The notes below the pieces were generated by a model, which saw only the letters and a program-made list of their open reading frames with translations, had not been told where the DNA came from and ran no database searches. The position numbers and the translations under genes were made by a program. A DNA stretch of 64,000 bases from Granulicella aggregans (GTDB lineage Bacteria > Acidobacteriota > Terriglobia > Terriglobales > Acidobacteriaceae), in contig NZ_JACHIP010000002.1 of the NCBI RefSeq assembly GCF_014203275.1, forward strand, positions 1,116,001-1,180,000, given 5' to 3'. This document shows positions 55,589 through 64,000 of the stretch, piece after piece (the first letter of the stretch is position 1; each line of letters begins with the position of its first letter).

Positions 55589-55627
55589 GGGTGCCCCATC
55601 CGTGACTTGCCTTTGGTCATGGGTGGG
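55589..55627. repeat. palindromic repeat, family A (copy 10)
   Basis: Arms CCATCCGTGAC and GTCATGGGTGGG, in a gene-free 428-bp gap (55331-55758) that also carries a family C copy and the cyclase 5' region. Confidence 0.8.
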
Positions 55628-55689
55628 CATTCGCGCCACGCGCGAACGGCTCTTTTGTTCGCTCCTCAAATCCCACCCTCTATAAACCG

Positions 55690-55731
55690 GTCATCTCGAC
55701 CGAAGCGAAGCGCAGTGGAGAGATCCGCATT
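55690..55731. repeat. palindromic repeat, family C
   Basis: GTCATCTCGACCGAAGCG to GTGGAGAGATCCGCAT. Confidence 0.75.
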
Positions 55732-55758
55732 TGCTTTCGTCCGAAAGCCCAAACCGCC

Positions 55759-57465
55759 TCACCAGGAAATCCTAACCAACTCCACTCCCTGCCGCGGCAA
55801 CATCATCGGCACACCCACCCCGCCGCCCTTCACCTTGACACGCGAAGCCGCCCCCAAAGACTCCAGCTTCCCCGCCTGCTCCAACTCCCCCTGCTCCGCC
55901 GCACTCGGTCGCGCCGGCGATCCCATCCTCTTCCACACCCCATAAGCATTCGAGTGCGCCTCATCCACCCGAAACTCCTCCACCTGCACCGTCCCCTTCG
56001 GGAGCCCATCGATCGTCATCTGAATCTTCGCTGCAGCCCCCGCCACATCCTCATCCGAGTAGTTCCACACCATCACATCCACCTCGCGCGCGCCGGCCCT
56101 CTCGCCCCGAGTAGCAATCGCCCCCACATCATCCTTCGCTCTCACCCCATCCCGGATGATCTCCTCCACCCCCAGCTCACCCGAGCTCTCCGTCTTCACC
56201 CAGTCCCCGCCCAGTTTCCCGTACATGCGAAAGACATTCAGTACCGCCTTGTCGATCCCATTCGTAGCCAGCTCCCTGAACCCCGCAAAGTAAGGCTGGT
56301 CCTCAAACTCAAACGCCCAGGTCACCCCGCCCTGCAGATTCACCCCATAGATCTTCGCCAGCTCATAGCTACGAGCCATCGCCTCGGCCACGCTCACCCC
56401 ATACAGCGGCCCATTCCGATATCCGTTCTGCGGGCCCTTGCAGGCCGCACACCCTTCAGGATCGATCTCCGTCATGATGATCGGCGTCTGCTTCCACTTC
56501 GGATACGAAGCGATCACCTTCATCCCGCGCTCGACCGATCCCAGCTGCTCGCCCAGCCCCATCTCCACATGCCCATTCACCACCTTGGGCGATCCCTTGG
56601 GGTGATAGCTGATAAAGTCCAGCGGCGCGCCAACCTCGCCTGTCGCAGCATTCTTCCCCGACTCGCAATGCTCCAGAAACTGCCGCAGCATATGCTCGGA
56701 CTTCCCCACATGGATCCCCGTCGCAGACGGCCCACCCACCTTCGCCGCCGGAATCACCCTGCGAATCGCCGCCGTCGTCACGTCATACAGCCGGTCGTAC
56801 TCCTCAGGAGTGCCATGCCAATAATCGATGTCCGGCTCGTTCCAAACCTCCCAAAGCCACGTATCCGTCTCCGCCCCATACCGAGCCTTCAGGTGCGTCG
56901 CGTAAGCCTCCACCAGAGCTCCCCACTTGTCATAGTCCTTCGGCGGATAGCTCCACCCCGTAAAGACATCGCCCTTCGGAAAATCATGCCGGTAGGGCTG
57001 CGGATGCGTCGACATCGCCTCAGGCATAAACCCCACCTCCACCAGCGGCCTCACACCCGCATCTTTCAGCGAGTCGAAGATCTTGTCAGTGATCTCCCAG
57101 TCATAGATGGCCTTCCCATCCGCATCCTCGCGATAGGCGTTCGTCGACCCCCACTTCAACGACCCATCGCCATTCCCGGTAGTCAGCAGATTATGCGGCC
57201 GAAAGTAAACCGGAACGGGGCTCAGGTCATGCAGCTCCCGCAACAACTTCTTCCCATTCGGCGCCGTGATGTAGTTAGGCTCATCCGCCCCGAAGAAATT
57301 CCAGTCCGGCGAGTACTTACCCGTCCGCTCCCCAGCATGGACGGCAATCTTCACCGCATCGCCCGTCGCCACCTGCGCACCCGCAGACAAGCCACCCACC
57401 ACACTCAGCACAGCTCCCACCCAGATCATTCGCATCCGCGAAGTCTGCATCATCCACCCAATCAA
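55759..57465 (-). CDS. glycoside hydrolase family 39-like, beta-xylosidase type
   Basis: 568 residues from TTG 57465; ATG codons at 57453 and 57450 are equally possible starts. Signal peptide MRMIWVGAVLSVVGGLSAGAQ. Acid/base Glu in WEVWNEPDIDYW and nucleophile Glu in PIIMTEIDPEG, typical of clan A GH39. C-terminal beta-sandwich VMVWNYSDEDV. Expected to cleave beta-xylosides or related plant-derived glycosides in the periplasm. Opposite strand to the small membrane protein and oxidoreductase genes that follow. Confidence 0.85.
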   Translation of the reverse strand: MIGWMMQTSRMRMIWVGAVLSVVGGLSAGAQVATGDAVKIAVHAGERTGKYSPDWNFFGADEPNYITAPNGKKLLRELHDLSPVPVYFRPHNLLTTGNGDGSLKWGSTNAYREDADGKAIYDWEITDKIFDSLKDAGVRPLVEVGFMPEAMSTHPQPYRHDFPKGDVFTGWSYPPKDYDKWGALVEAYATHLKARYGAETDTWLWEVWNEPDIDYWHGTPEEYDRLYDVTTAAIRRVIPAAKVGGPSATGIHVGKSEHMLRQFLEHCESGKNAATGEVGAPLDFISYHPKGSPKVVNGHVEMGLGEQLGSVERGMKVIASYPKWKQTPIIMTEIDPEGCAACKGPQNGYRNGPLYGVSVAEAMARSYELAKIYGVNLQGGVTWAFEFEDQPYFAGFRELATNGIDKAVLNVFRMYGKLGGDWVKTESSGELGVEEIIRDGVRAKDDVGAIATRGERAGAREVDVMVWNYSDEDVAGAAAKIQMTIDGLPKGTVQVEEFRVDEAHSNAYGVWKRMGSPARPSAAEQGELEQAGKLESLGAASRVKVKGGGVGVPMMLPRQGVELVRISW

Positions 57466-57501
57466 AGTCCAGCCAGCCCCCGGGACTGGCTATTCCCTCT
57501 T

Positions 57502-57531
57502 TGTCATTCCCGAAGGTAATCTGCTTTGGGC
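57502..57531. repeat. family G repeat
   Basis: TTTGTCATTCCCGAAGGTAA then TCTGCTTTGGGC; same as the pair at 31558-31645. Confidence 0.65.
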
Positions 57532-57561
57532 ATCCCCACCTATCCTCGACAGCCGGATCCC

Positions 57562-57600
57562 GGGTGCCCCATCCATGACAAGCCTTTGGTCATGGGTGGG
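57562..57600. repeat. palindromic repeat, family A (copy 11)
   Basis: Arms CCATCCATGAC and GTCATGGGTGGG. Confidence 0.85.
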
Positions 57601-57729
57601 ACATTCGTGCGAAGCACGAACCGCCTTCCTTACACGGCCACGTACCTCGCCGAGCCCCGAACAAGCAGACACCACTATCCTTCAACCCGAAAAGCATCCC
57701 CACCCATACCCCACAGCATCCCACCGCGC

Positions 57730-57891
57730 ATGCTACTCATAATCCTTCTCATCGTTCTATTCCTCGGCGTCGGCGGCGGCGGCTACTACATGGGCCCTGG
57801 CGTCGGCTACTACGGCGGCGGAGTCATCGAGATCATCCTCGCCATCGTCATCATCTACCTCTTCTTCGGTCGCGGTCGCTCACGCATCTAG
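57730..57891 (+). CDS. small two-span membrane protein, DUF3309-like
   Basis: 53 residues: a hydrophobic helix LLIILLIVLFLGV, a Gly/Tyr-rich loop GGGGYYMGPGVGYYGGG, and a second helix VIEIILAIVIIYLFF ending GRGRSRI. This layout is that of the DUF3309 family of tiny membrane proteins. The longer open frame begins inside a palindromic repeat and is rejected. No clear ribosome-binding site. Confidence 0.6.
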   Translation: MLLIILLIVLFLGVGGGGYYMGPGVGYYGGGVIEIILAIVIIYLFFGRGRSRI

Positions 57892-57973
57892 CCAGCTCTG
57901 GCTGTGCGTGACGCAATAGTAAGCCACACCCAAACAAGCATCCCTCCCCACAACCCCCGGCATCCCACGCCGC

Positions 57974-59230
57974 ATGATGCCCGATCTCCTCCCCGCAGCC
58001 TCTCGCCGCGACTTCCTTCGCAGCGCCTCCGGCCTTGTTGCAGCAGCAGCCCTCCCGCAAGAGTCAAAGCCCAATCAGCAAGACGACGTCCAGCTCTCCC
58101 AGATCCACGCCAAGACCGAGCAGCCCGAAAAAGTCCCCGGCCCCATCGAGTCCTCCGATCAGCGCACCGGCTACGCCATCGTCGGCCTCGGCCGCCTGGC
58201 CCTCGGCGAGATCCTTCCCGCCATGGGCAAGAGCAAGTACTCAAAGCCCGTCGCCCTCGTCAGCGGAGACCGCGAAAAAGCCCATAAGATCGCCGCCCAG
58301 TACGGCATCAAGCCCACCTCCGTCTACGACTACACCACCTACGACCAGCTCGCCTCGAACCCCGAAGTCAAAGCCGTCTACATCGTCCTCCCCAACAGCC
58401 TGCACGAGGAGTTCGTCGTCCGCGGCGCCAAGGCCGGCAAACACATCCTCTGCGAAAAGCCCATGGCCACCTCGGTCAAAGCCTGCGAGCATATGATCGC
58501 CGCCTGCAAGACCGCCAGCGTCAAGCTCATGATCGCCTACCGCAGCCAGTACGAGCCTTACGACAAAGCCCTCGTCAAGATGATCCGCTCCGGCAAGTTC
58601 GGCACCCTCAAGCAGTTCATCTCCACCAACTCGCAAAATCAGGGCGATCCCACCCAGTGGCGTCTCAAGAAGTCCCTTGCTGGCGGTGGCTGCATGCCCG
58701 ATGTCGGCGTCTACTGCCTCAACGCCGCTCGCTTCCTCTCCGGCGAAGAACCCACCGAGGTCTTCGCCGCCATCGACCAGCCCAAAGACGACCCCCGCTT
58801 CACCGAAGTCGAAGCCTCCTGCCAGGCCATCCTCAAGTTCCCCTCCGGCTTCACCGCCACCTTCAACACCGCCTACAACGCCCACAAATCGCAGTTCCTC
58901 CGCGTCGAAGGCACAGAAGGCTTCGCCGAGCTCAACCCCGCCTTCGCCTATCACGGCATCAAGATGAAGTTCTCCCTCTACGAACCCCAACTCAAGCTCG
59001 AGATGGCCCACGAGCCTGCCATCGAAGAGAAAGACCAGTTCGCCGAAGAGATGGACCACTTCTCCCTCTGCATCCAGAAGGACCTCCAACCCCACACCCC
59101 CGGCGAAGAGGGCCTGCAGGACCAGCGCATCACCGACGCCATCTACGAATCAGCCCGCACCGGCAAACCCATCCGCCTCCAGCCGCCACCTAGTCCCACC
59201 CGCGGCCCCGAACCCACTGAAGAAGCCTAA
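57974..59230 (+). CDS. Gfo/Idh/MocA oxidoreductase, Tat-exported
   Basis: 418 residues. Twin-arginine signal SRRDFLRSASGLVAAAA. NAD(P)-binding fold YAIVGLGRLALGEILPAM, then CEKPMATS and the substrate-domain residues around QGDPTQWRLKKSLAGGGCMPDVGVYCLNAARF. Closest in character to periplasmic glucose-fructose oxidoreductase, whose cofactor is bound tightly before export. Sugar oxidation in the periplasm is expected. Next to a GH39 glycosidase on the other strand, which fits sugar use. Confidence 0.87.
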   Translation: MMPDLLPAASRRDFLRSASGLVAAAALPQESKPNQQDDVQLSQIHAKTEQPEKVPGPIESSDQRTGYAIVGLGRLALGEILPAMGKSKYSKPVALVSGDREKAHKIAAQYGIKPTSVYDYTTYDQLASNPEVKAVYIVLPNSLHEEFVVRGAKAGKHILCEKPMATSVKACEHMIAACKTASVKLMIAYRSQYEPYDKALVKMIRSGKFGTLKQFISTNSQNQGDPTQWRLKKSLAGGGCMPDVGVYCLNAARFLSGEEPTEVFAAIDQPKDDPRFTEVEASCQAILKFPSGFTATFNTAYNAHKSQFLRVEGTEGFAELNPAFAYHGIKMKFSLYEPQLKLEMAHEPAIEEKDQFAEEMDHFSLCIQKDLQPHTPGEEGLQDQRITDAIYESARTGKPIRLQPPPSPTRGPEPTEEA

Positions 59231-59268
59231 CGAATTTGTACCTGTCCTGGCGGTTGTCTGTCCTTGCC

Positions 59269-59298
59269 GTCATCCTGAGCGCAGCGAAGGACCTGCCA
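59269..59298. repeat. repeat, family D-like (short)
   Basis: GTCATCCTGAGCGCAGCGAA then GGACC; short form without the long inner stem. Confidence 0.6.
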
Positions 59299-59377
59299 CA
59301 CCGCTCACACCACCACCGCATCACGAACCTTTCAGCCCGCAAAGCGCGGACGTACCGCCGGAATAGCAGCGGGTTCC

Positions 59378-59416
59378 GGGTGCCCCACCCATGGCTCGCC
59401 TTTGGCCATGAGTGGG
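59378..59416. repeat. palindromic repeat, family A (copy 12)
   Basis: Arms CCCACCCATGGC and GCCATGAGTGGG, in the 372-bp gap 59231-59602. Confidence 0.85.
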
Positions 59417-59479
59417 TCCGCCACAAATCCCACCTCGATGCGCACCTCTTCTGAGCCAAACCAATCCCCCAAGAGACCC

Positions 59480-59543
59480 GTCATCTCGACCGAAGCAATT
59501 GCGGCCCTATCGCAATGCGAAGTGGAGAGACCCCCGCATTTCG
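59480..59543. repeat. palindromic repeat, family C
   Basis: GTCATCTCGACCGAAGC to GTGGAGAGACCCCCGCAT with inner arms ATTGCGG/ATCGCAAT. Confidence 0.75.
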
Positions 59544-59602
59544 CTCTTGCACCTCCATGTACACTTTCCCTGACCGGCCAGTCTCCGAAAAAGGAAGCAG
59601 CC

Positions 59603-60400
59603 ATGAAGCGAATCGCCGCCCTCCTCGCGAGCCTCCTTCCGCTCTCTCTCATCTCCGCCCAGAACCCCACCTCGCCCCACCCGGACATGGCCGCCCAAAG
59701 GGCCGAGGCAACGCTCTTCTTTCAGCGCTCCCTGGAGATCAACGACCTAGCCAGCAAGCCCCAGTCCCTCGAAGACTCCCACCACCTCATCGATCTCATC
59801 GCCGCCATCTTCGCCAAAGACATTCCACCCTCCCGGCTCACCCGCTCCCTCCGCGACCAGATCGCCCAGGCCGAATACGAGACCGCAAACTCCACCCCCA
59901 CCCTCATCCCCGAACAGCGTGTCGCCGACGCCTGGAACCGCTACATCTACACCATCGGAGCCTCACCCGACGCCCTCGTCACCGTCGCCGAGATCCACAA
60001 CCTCCGCGACGGCTCTTACGCCGCAGCTCGCTACATGTGGAGCCGAGGCTCCCGAAGCATCTGGTCAACTCCCGCCATCTACGCCACCACCCCAGACCAG
60101 AAGCTCGCCGACGGCTGCACCGCCGTCGAAGTCCTCCGCATCCTCTCGGACATCACAAACCAGTTCGGCAATCTTCGCGGCGCGCGCGAACGCGTCAAGG
60201 CCGGCGTCCTCGTCTCCGATAGCCTTAAGCCGCTCCCGCCCGGAGCCACACCACCACGCGCCTCAGTCAGTTTCAAAGTAGGCAGGCGCGACGACCCCGT
60301 CGGCGAAGCCGCCAACCGCTACGCCAGCGACCACGGAACCCGCGCCCTCATCCACGCCCTGCAAACCCTCACCAACGACCTCTTCCGCGGACAAACATAA
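59603..60400 (+). CDS. exported protein of unknown function, 265 aa
   Basis: ATG 59603 with AGGA eight bases upstream. Signal peptide MKRIAALLASLLPLSLISAQ. Residues 30-120 are mainly helical (QRSLEINDLASKPQSLEDSHHLIDLIAAIF), residues 120-265 contain VTVAEIHNLRDGSYAAARYMW and a C-terminal LIHALQTLTNDLF. No Cys-rich or catalytic motif. No family recognised. The longer frame through a repeat is rejected. Confidence 0.65.
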   Translation: MKRIAALLASLLPLSLISAQNPTSPHPDMAAQRAEATLFFQRSLEINDLASKPQSLEDSHHLIDLIAAIFAKDIPPSRLTRSLRDQIAQAEYETANSTPTLIPEQRVADAWNRYIYTIGASPDALVTVAEIHNLRDGSYAAARYMWSRGSRSIWSTPAIYATTPDQKLADGCTAVEVLRILSDITNQFGNLRGARERVKAGVLVSDSLKPLPPGATPPRASVSFKVGRRDDPVGEAANRYASDHGTRALIHALQTLTNDLFRGQT

Positions 60401-60419
60401 CGCCATCCACTAAAAGAAG

Positions 60420-60478
60420 CGTCATCTCGACCGGAGCATTGCGGCCTCATCGCAACGCGTAGTGGAGAGCCCCCGCAT
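60420..60478. repeat. palindromic repeat, family C
   Basis: GTCATCTCGACCGGAGC with inner ATTGCGG/ATCGCAAC arms and GTGGAGAGCCCCCGCAT. Confidence 0.75.
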
Positions 60479-60498
60479 CTCCCTGCCTCCACAAATCT

Positions 60499-60537
60499 GG
60501 GTGCCCCATCCATGGCTCGCCTTTGGCCATGGGTGGG
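60499..60537. repeat. palindromic repeat, family A (copy 13)
   Basis: Arms CCATCCATGGC and GCCATGGGTGGG. Confidence 0.88.
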
Positions 60538-60548
60538 TCTGCCGCAAC

Positions 60549-60570
60549 CCCGCACCCCGCACCCCGCACC
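60549..60570. repeat. short tandem repeat CCCCGCA
   Basis: Three copies of a 7-base unit (CCCCGCA) in a row, between families A and B. Confidence 0.7.
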
Positions 60571-60578
60571 TACACTCC

Positions 60579-60610
60579 GTGCCCCACTCATCGCAGCCGT
60601 ATCGCGATGA
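60579..60610. repeat. palindromic repeat, family B
   Basis: GTGCCCCACTCATCGC and GCGATGAG arms, truncated at the 3' end. Confidence 0.7.
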
Positions 60611-60652
60611 GCGCGCCCGCCACCAGCTTCCGGCGGCCTGCTCCCTTTTCCC

Positions 60653-62458
60653 TTACTTCACCCCACCCGGCAAGTCATCCCGAACCTCAATATCCTCGAC
60701 CTCCTTCGTCTCCGCCTTATAAGCCACCACCACCGTCCTTCCCTCGACGTGATGGCACAGCGAAAAGTGGTCCTCGCCCCACCACAAAGTATCCGAGAAC
60801 CCCGACCGGAACCGTTCCGCTCCCGTCAGCTTCAACAACTGCGACGTTGTCAGGTTCGCTCCATCCACCGTCTCCGGCCGAATCGTGAACTTCGTCTGCT
60901 CACCTTTTTCTCTCCTGCAGGCCACCTCGGTCAGGGTTCCTCGCACGATCTGCGTATCCGGAGGCATGTCCGTCACCGGCGAAGGATCGCTGTCCCGCCG
61001 CGCCGGTGGAACCTCCTGCCAAAGCTCGACCGCCTCATTGTGGTCGGGCCCCGTCCAGTGCTCCGCCACGAACCGCGCATACGTCCCCGCCAGCGCCGGC
61101 TGATTTCCCTGCAGCAGGATATGCCCCGTCAGCAGCCTGTACCCCGCCCGATGCGGCTCCAGCGTCTCCGCCTGCCGAGAGTCCTTGTACGCCTTCTGCA
61201 TCTGCCCCAACCGCCAGTCCACCAGCGCCAGCTCCGCGAACGCCGGTGCAAACTTCGGGTCAAGCTCCACCACGCGCTCCAGCTTTTCATGCGTCGTCTT
61301 CAACTCCTCCGGCGTCCGCTGGCTCAATGCCGGTCCCGACATCGTCAGCGCAAACAGCGATCGCGGCAGCCCCGGATCAAGCGCCAAAGCCTTCCCCCAC
61401 TCCTCCACCGCCCCCAGGTCCTTGCCCGCATCGAAGTCCAGGTAGCCCATCGCCTCATGCGCCCCAGCCATCTTCGGGTCGAGCGTCAACGCCTTCTCCA
61501 GCAGCACTCGCCCATCCTCCCGGTCATGCGTCCCCACGTGGAAACACCCCAGCTCATACGCCGTCTCCGCCGGGTTCAGCTTCTTCTCCGCATAGCTCTT
61601 CGGATCGTCCCCCTTGTCCGGAGGAAACACACCCGCGCTGAACGAAAAGCGATGAACATACTCGTACAGCGCCTTATCAAACGTCTTCTGGTCTCCGAAA
61701 ACCTGCTCGAACGCCTTCGGCTGCGGCACATCCGCCTGCAGCAGCTTGATGAACTGGCCCAGCTTCTGCCCATTCCCCATCCCCGGCCCAAAGGTCATGA
61801 AATGCACCATCGCCCAGGCCTGCGCATAAAACTCATCCATCTTCTTCAGGTCGCTATCGTAGGAAGAGCGCTGCGCCAGCATCGTCGCCACCGGCTTCAG
61901 CACCATGGTGTTCAGCGCCCGGCTACGCAGAGAAGGCGCGCCTACCAGCACCCGATCATGCTGAAACTGCGTGTAGGCGTAGAACTCCGCCATCCCCTCG
62001 TCCAGCCACACCGGCATCCATCGAATATTGGCGTGCATAAAGCTGTGCGCATACTCGTGATAGACCACCACCTGTCCCTGGCCTGTCCAGCTATCCATGC
62101 GCACAAGCGCAAACTGCTTCTCCCATCCGGAGAAAAATATGCCCGCGAGGTTGTCTGATCTCTTCGCCTGCCGAGGCAGCACCTCTCGAAAAGTCCCTTG
62201 GTCCCGCGCCGCCACAATCGTCAGTGGCGGCCCCGACTGCACTTCGCCCCCGTTGCCGAATCGCTCCACAAAGACATGCCGCATCTGCTCGAACTCGTTC
62301 GCAACCCTACGCCCGTCACCCGCCGAAGCATCCGTCAGCACCCGGAAGTGCGGACTCCGAATCTCCGTCCACGTCGCCTCGCCGAAGCTGCTCGACACTC
62401 CCCCCGCCATCACTGCCGCAAACAACAACATCCCCACCCGCATGCCTCTTAAATGCAT
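60653..62458 (-). CDS. DUF1570-type metallopeptidase with TPR repeats
   Basis: Start uncertain (ATG 62458 chosen; GTG 62482 and ATG 62443 are alternatives), about 601 residues. Signal MLLFAAVMAGGVSSSFG. Zinc site HEYAH in VVVYHEYAHSFM with the downstream Glu in WLDEGMAEFY, as in gluzincin peptidases of the DUF1570 group. Residues 290-480 are TPR-like repeats (GRVLLEKALTLDPKMAGAHEAMGYL and others). Extracytoplasmic. Substrate unknown. Ends close to a cluster of palindromic repeats. Confidence 0.82.
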   Translation of the reverse strand: MHLRGMRVGMLLFAAVMAGGVSSSFGEATWTEIRSPHFRVLTDASAGDGRRVANEFEQMRHVFVERFGNGGEVQSGPPLTIVAARDQGTFREVLPRQAKRSDNLAGIFFSGWEKQFALVRMDSWTGQGQVVVYHEYAHSFMHANIRWMPVWLDEGMAEFYAYTQFQHDRVLVGAPSLRSRALNTMVLKPVATMLAQRSSYDSDLKKMDEFYAQAWAMVHFMTFGPGMGNGQKLGQFIKLLQADVPQPKAFEQVFGDQKTFDKALYEYVHRFSFSAGVFPPDKGDDPKSYAEKKLNPAETAYELGCFHVGTHDREDGRVLLEKALTLDPKMAGAHEAMGYLDFDAGKDLGAVEEWGKALALDPGLPRSLFALTMSGPALSQRTPEELKTTHEKLERVVELDPKFAPAFAELALVDWRLGQMQKAYKDSRQAETLEPHRAGYRLLTGHILLQGNQPALAGTYARFVAEHWTGPDHNEAVELWQEVPPARRDSDPSPVTDMPPDTQIVRGTLTEVACRREKGEQTKFTIRPETVDGANLTTSQLLKLTGAERFRSGFSDTLWWGEDHFSLCHHVEGRTVVVAYKAETKEVEDIEVRDDLPGGVK

Positions 62459-62540
62459 CGCCCTGTTGATCCCCTTTTTCACTGACTATCGCAGCGAAAG
62501 TGTACCCCGGAAACTGGTACACCCGGTCCACACCTTGTTC

Positions 62541-62573
62541 TCCATTCATCGCAGCCGTATCGCGATGAGTGGT
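62541..62573. repeat. palindromic repeat, family B
   Basis: CCATTCATCGC and GCGATGAGTGG arms. Confidence 0.72.
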
Positions 62574-62585
62574 CTGCCGGGTGCT

Positions 62586-62624
62586 GGGTGCCCCACCCAT
62601 GGCTCGCCTTTGGCCATGGGTGGG
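62586..62624. repeat. palindromic repeat, family A (copy 14)
   Basis: Arms CCCACCCATGGC and GCCATGGGTGGG. Confidence 0.9.
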
Positions 62625-62743
62625 TCTGCCTCAACCTCTCCACATCCAGACGCCGCATCCAGCCTCATTTCTGCTCCTTCTAACCAGCTCTCACATCTCA
62701 AAGAGAGAGGAGTGGACCGACATACACCCTCCAGGAGCCCTCC

Positions 62744-63811
62744 TTGCCACACAAAACCGCCCTCATCGTAGGCTCGACCGGAATCGTCGGACAGAATCTA
62801 GCCACGCTCCTAGCCACAGACCCCGACTGGAAGATCTACGGCCTCGCCCGCAAGCCCCTGGCCACGCCCGGCATTATCGCCCTCGCCGCCGATCTCCTTG
62901 ACCCGGCATCTCTGGCAACCGCCCTAGCCGAAGTAAAGCCCACTCACATCTATCTAGCCACCTGGCTCCGCCAACCCACCGAGGCCGAAAACATCCGCGT
63001 CAACAGCGCCATGGTCCGCAACCTCCTCTCTGCCGTCGCACCGGCAGGGTCGGTCGAGCACGTAGCCCTCGTCACCGGCCTGAAACACTACCTCGGCCCT
63101 TTCGAGTCCTACGGCAAAGGCACCCTCCCCGCCACGCCCTTCCGCGAAGAACAAGGCCGCCTCGACGTCGAAAACTTTTACTACGCCCAGGAAGACGAAG
63201 TCTTCTCCGCCGCCACCAAACACGGCTTCGGCTGGAGCGTCCACCGCCCGCACACCATCATCGGCTACGCCCTCGGCAACCAGATGAACATGGGCGTCAC
63301 CCTCGCCGCCTACGCCACCATTTGCAAGCACACCGGCCGCCCCTTCACCTTCCCCGGCTCCGCTACCCAGTGGAACTCGCTCACCGACATGACCGACGCC
63401 CGCCAGCTCGCGAAGCACCTGCTCTGGGCCTCCATCACCCCCGCTGCCCGCAACCAGGACTTCAACATCGTCAACGGCGACGTCTTCCGCTGGAGCTGGA
63501 TGTGGCAGCGCCTCGCCGCCTGGTTCGACCTCGAACCCGCCCCACTCCCCGCCGAGATTACGCCTCTCGAACTTCAGCTCGCAGACGCCGCCCCCATCTG
63601 GGCCGAGATCGCCGCTCAGCATCACCTCGCCGAACCGAATCTTGCCGCTCTCATCTCCCCGTGGCACACCGACGCCGACCTCGGCCGCCCCATCGAAGTC
63701 GTCACCGACATGAGCAAGTCCCGCAAACTGGGCTTCCTCGACTACCAGCCCACCGACGACAGCTTCTTCGACCTCTTCACCCGCCTCCGCGCCGCGAATC
63801 TGATCCCCTAG
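62744..63811 (+). CDS. PRISE-type (progesterone 5-beta-reductase-like) SDR
   Basis: 355 residues; TTG start eight bases after AGGAG. Extended SDR with NADPH motif ALIVGSTGIVGQNLATLLA, then LARKP and LAADLLDPASL. Instead of YxxxK the conserved tract is TGLKHYLGPFESYGKG and WSVHRPHTIIGYALGNQMNMG, the hallmarks of plant-type PRISE enone reductases and their bacterial relatives. These reduce activated C=C bonds. Natural substrate unknown. No operon partner in the window. Confidence 0.87.
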   Translation: MPHKTALIVGSTGIVGQNLATLLATDPDWKIYGLARKPLATPGIIALAADLLDPASLATALAEVKPTHIYLATWLRQPTEAENIRVNSAMVRNLLSAVAPAGSVEHVALVTGLKHYLGPFESYGKGTLPATPFREEQGRLDVENFYYAQEDEVFSAATKHGFGWSVHRPHTIIGYALGNQMNMGVTLAAYATICKHTGRPFTFPGSATQWNSLTDMTDARQLAKHLLWASITPAARNQDFNIVNGDVFRWSWMWQRLAAWFDLEPAPLPAEITPLELQLADAAPIWAEIAAQHHLAEPNLAALISPWHTDADLGRPIEVVTDMSKSRKLGFLDYQPTDDSFFDLFTRLRAANLIP

Positions 63812-63825
63812 GGTTCCACGGGGCC

Positions 63826-63857
63826 GTCATTCTGAACGGAGTGAAGAATCCCCGCAT
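63826..63857. repeat. repeat, family D-like
   Basis: GTCATTCTGAACGGAGTGAA then GAATCCCCGCAT. Confidence 0.55.
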
Positions 63858-63950
63858 TCCGTGTCCGAACCACGAAGCATCCCGGCAGAGCCTTAGCTGC
63901 GCCGTCAGAGTGACGGCATGTAGCCGAGATCAGCGAATCGCACAACGGGC

Positions 63951-63978
63951 TTGACACTTCGCAGGTACCCGCTATTCT
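63951..63978 (+). promoter_or_regulatory. strong sigma-70-type promoter at window edge
   Basis: TTGACA (63951-63956), 16-base spacer, TATTCT (63973-63978). The gene it serves lies beyond the window; such strong boxes are common before stable RNA genes, but that is only a guess. Confidence 0.6.
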
Positions 63979-64000
63979 CATCTGGCAAGAATTTCTCCGG

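Noticed and set aside
55493..55945. 150-codon plus-strand ORF
   Set aside because: Spans a family A and a family C repeat and overlaps the GH39 gene on the other strand.
57526..57729. 68-codon extension of the small DUF3309-like protein
   Set aside because: Begins upstream of and reads through a family A repeat; the typical family protein starts at ATG 57730.

Overview
The window is GC-rich bacterial DNA, most likely from the chromosome of an Acidobacteriota of class Terriglobia (Granulicella, Edaphobacter or Terriglobus type). The basis is a set of families typical of that group: two acidobacterial VWFA-related proteins, an Oar-like TonB-dependent receptor with an N-terminal carboxypeptidase-like domain, a sedolisin with Ig-like repeats, winged-helix plus TPR regulators, DUF1570 peptidase-TPR proteins, and dozens of short palindromic intergenic repeats. 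No rRNA, tRNA, CRISPR array, phage or insertion sequence was recognised. The genus is inferred.

Layout. 1-8.5 kb: two very large secreted repeat proteins on the minus strand whose stop and start codons overlap; the second runs off the left edge. 8.9-14.8 kb: MASE1-GGDEF diguanylate cyclase, MFS transporter, winged-helix/TPR regulator divergent from a SnoaL-like protein, zinc-ribbon membrane protein. 15.1-24.7 kb: MutS2, a Tat-exported serine hydrolase, MerC-like protein, an ABC ATPase with a permease-CPBP protease fusion, and a cytochrome P460. 24.8-31.5 kb: BlaI/M56 pair with a visible operator, and a sedolisin. 31.8-34.9 kb: UdgX-type uracil-DNA glycosylase and its radical SAM partner. 35.1-40.8 kb: DHA2 exporter, small proteins, a dipZ/ccdA remnant before msrB, and a flavin amine oxidase. 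41.1-51.8 kb: sulfate-assimilation cluster (cysD-cysN-cysH-tauE) flanked by two VWFA paralogues, then a TonB-dependent receptor. 52.1-63.8 kb: Ser-rich protein, ferric-reductase-like membrane protein, MASE1-PAS-GGDEF cyclase, GH39 glycosidase, Gfo/Idh/MocA oxidoreductase, DUF1570 peptidase and a PRISE-type reductase.

The most interesting signal is around 46.7-48.5 kb. Upstream of cysD and, divergently, upstream of the TonB receptor there are two short cysteine-rich open reading frames, each followed by a Rho-independent terminator with the same 8-bp stem (ACCCACGC/GCGTGGGT). In both, a segment at the 3' end of the short ORF can pair with the 5' arm of the terminator. This is the layout of ribosome-mediated attenuation sensing cysteinyl-tRNA, and it puts an outer-membrane transporter in the same regulon as sulfate activation. 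Both leader start codons lie about 10 bases after a candidate -10 box, so they may be translated without a leader.

A second signal is that the dispersed palindromic repeats are not confined to intergenic DNA. Two repeat families sit in frame inside mutS2, just before the ATPase domain, and another sits in frame inside cysN. This resembles the Rickettsia palindromic elements that are found inside proteins.
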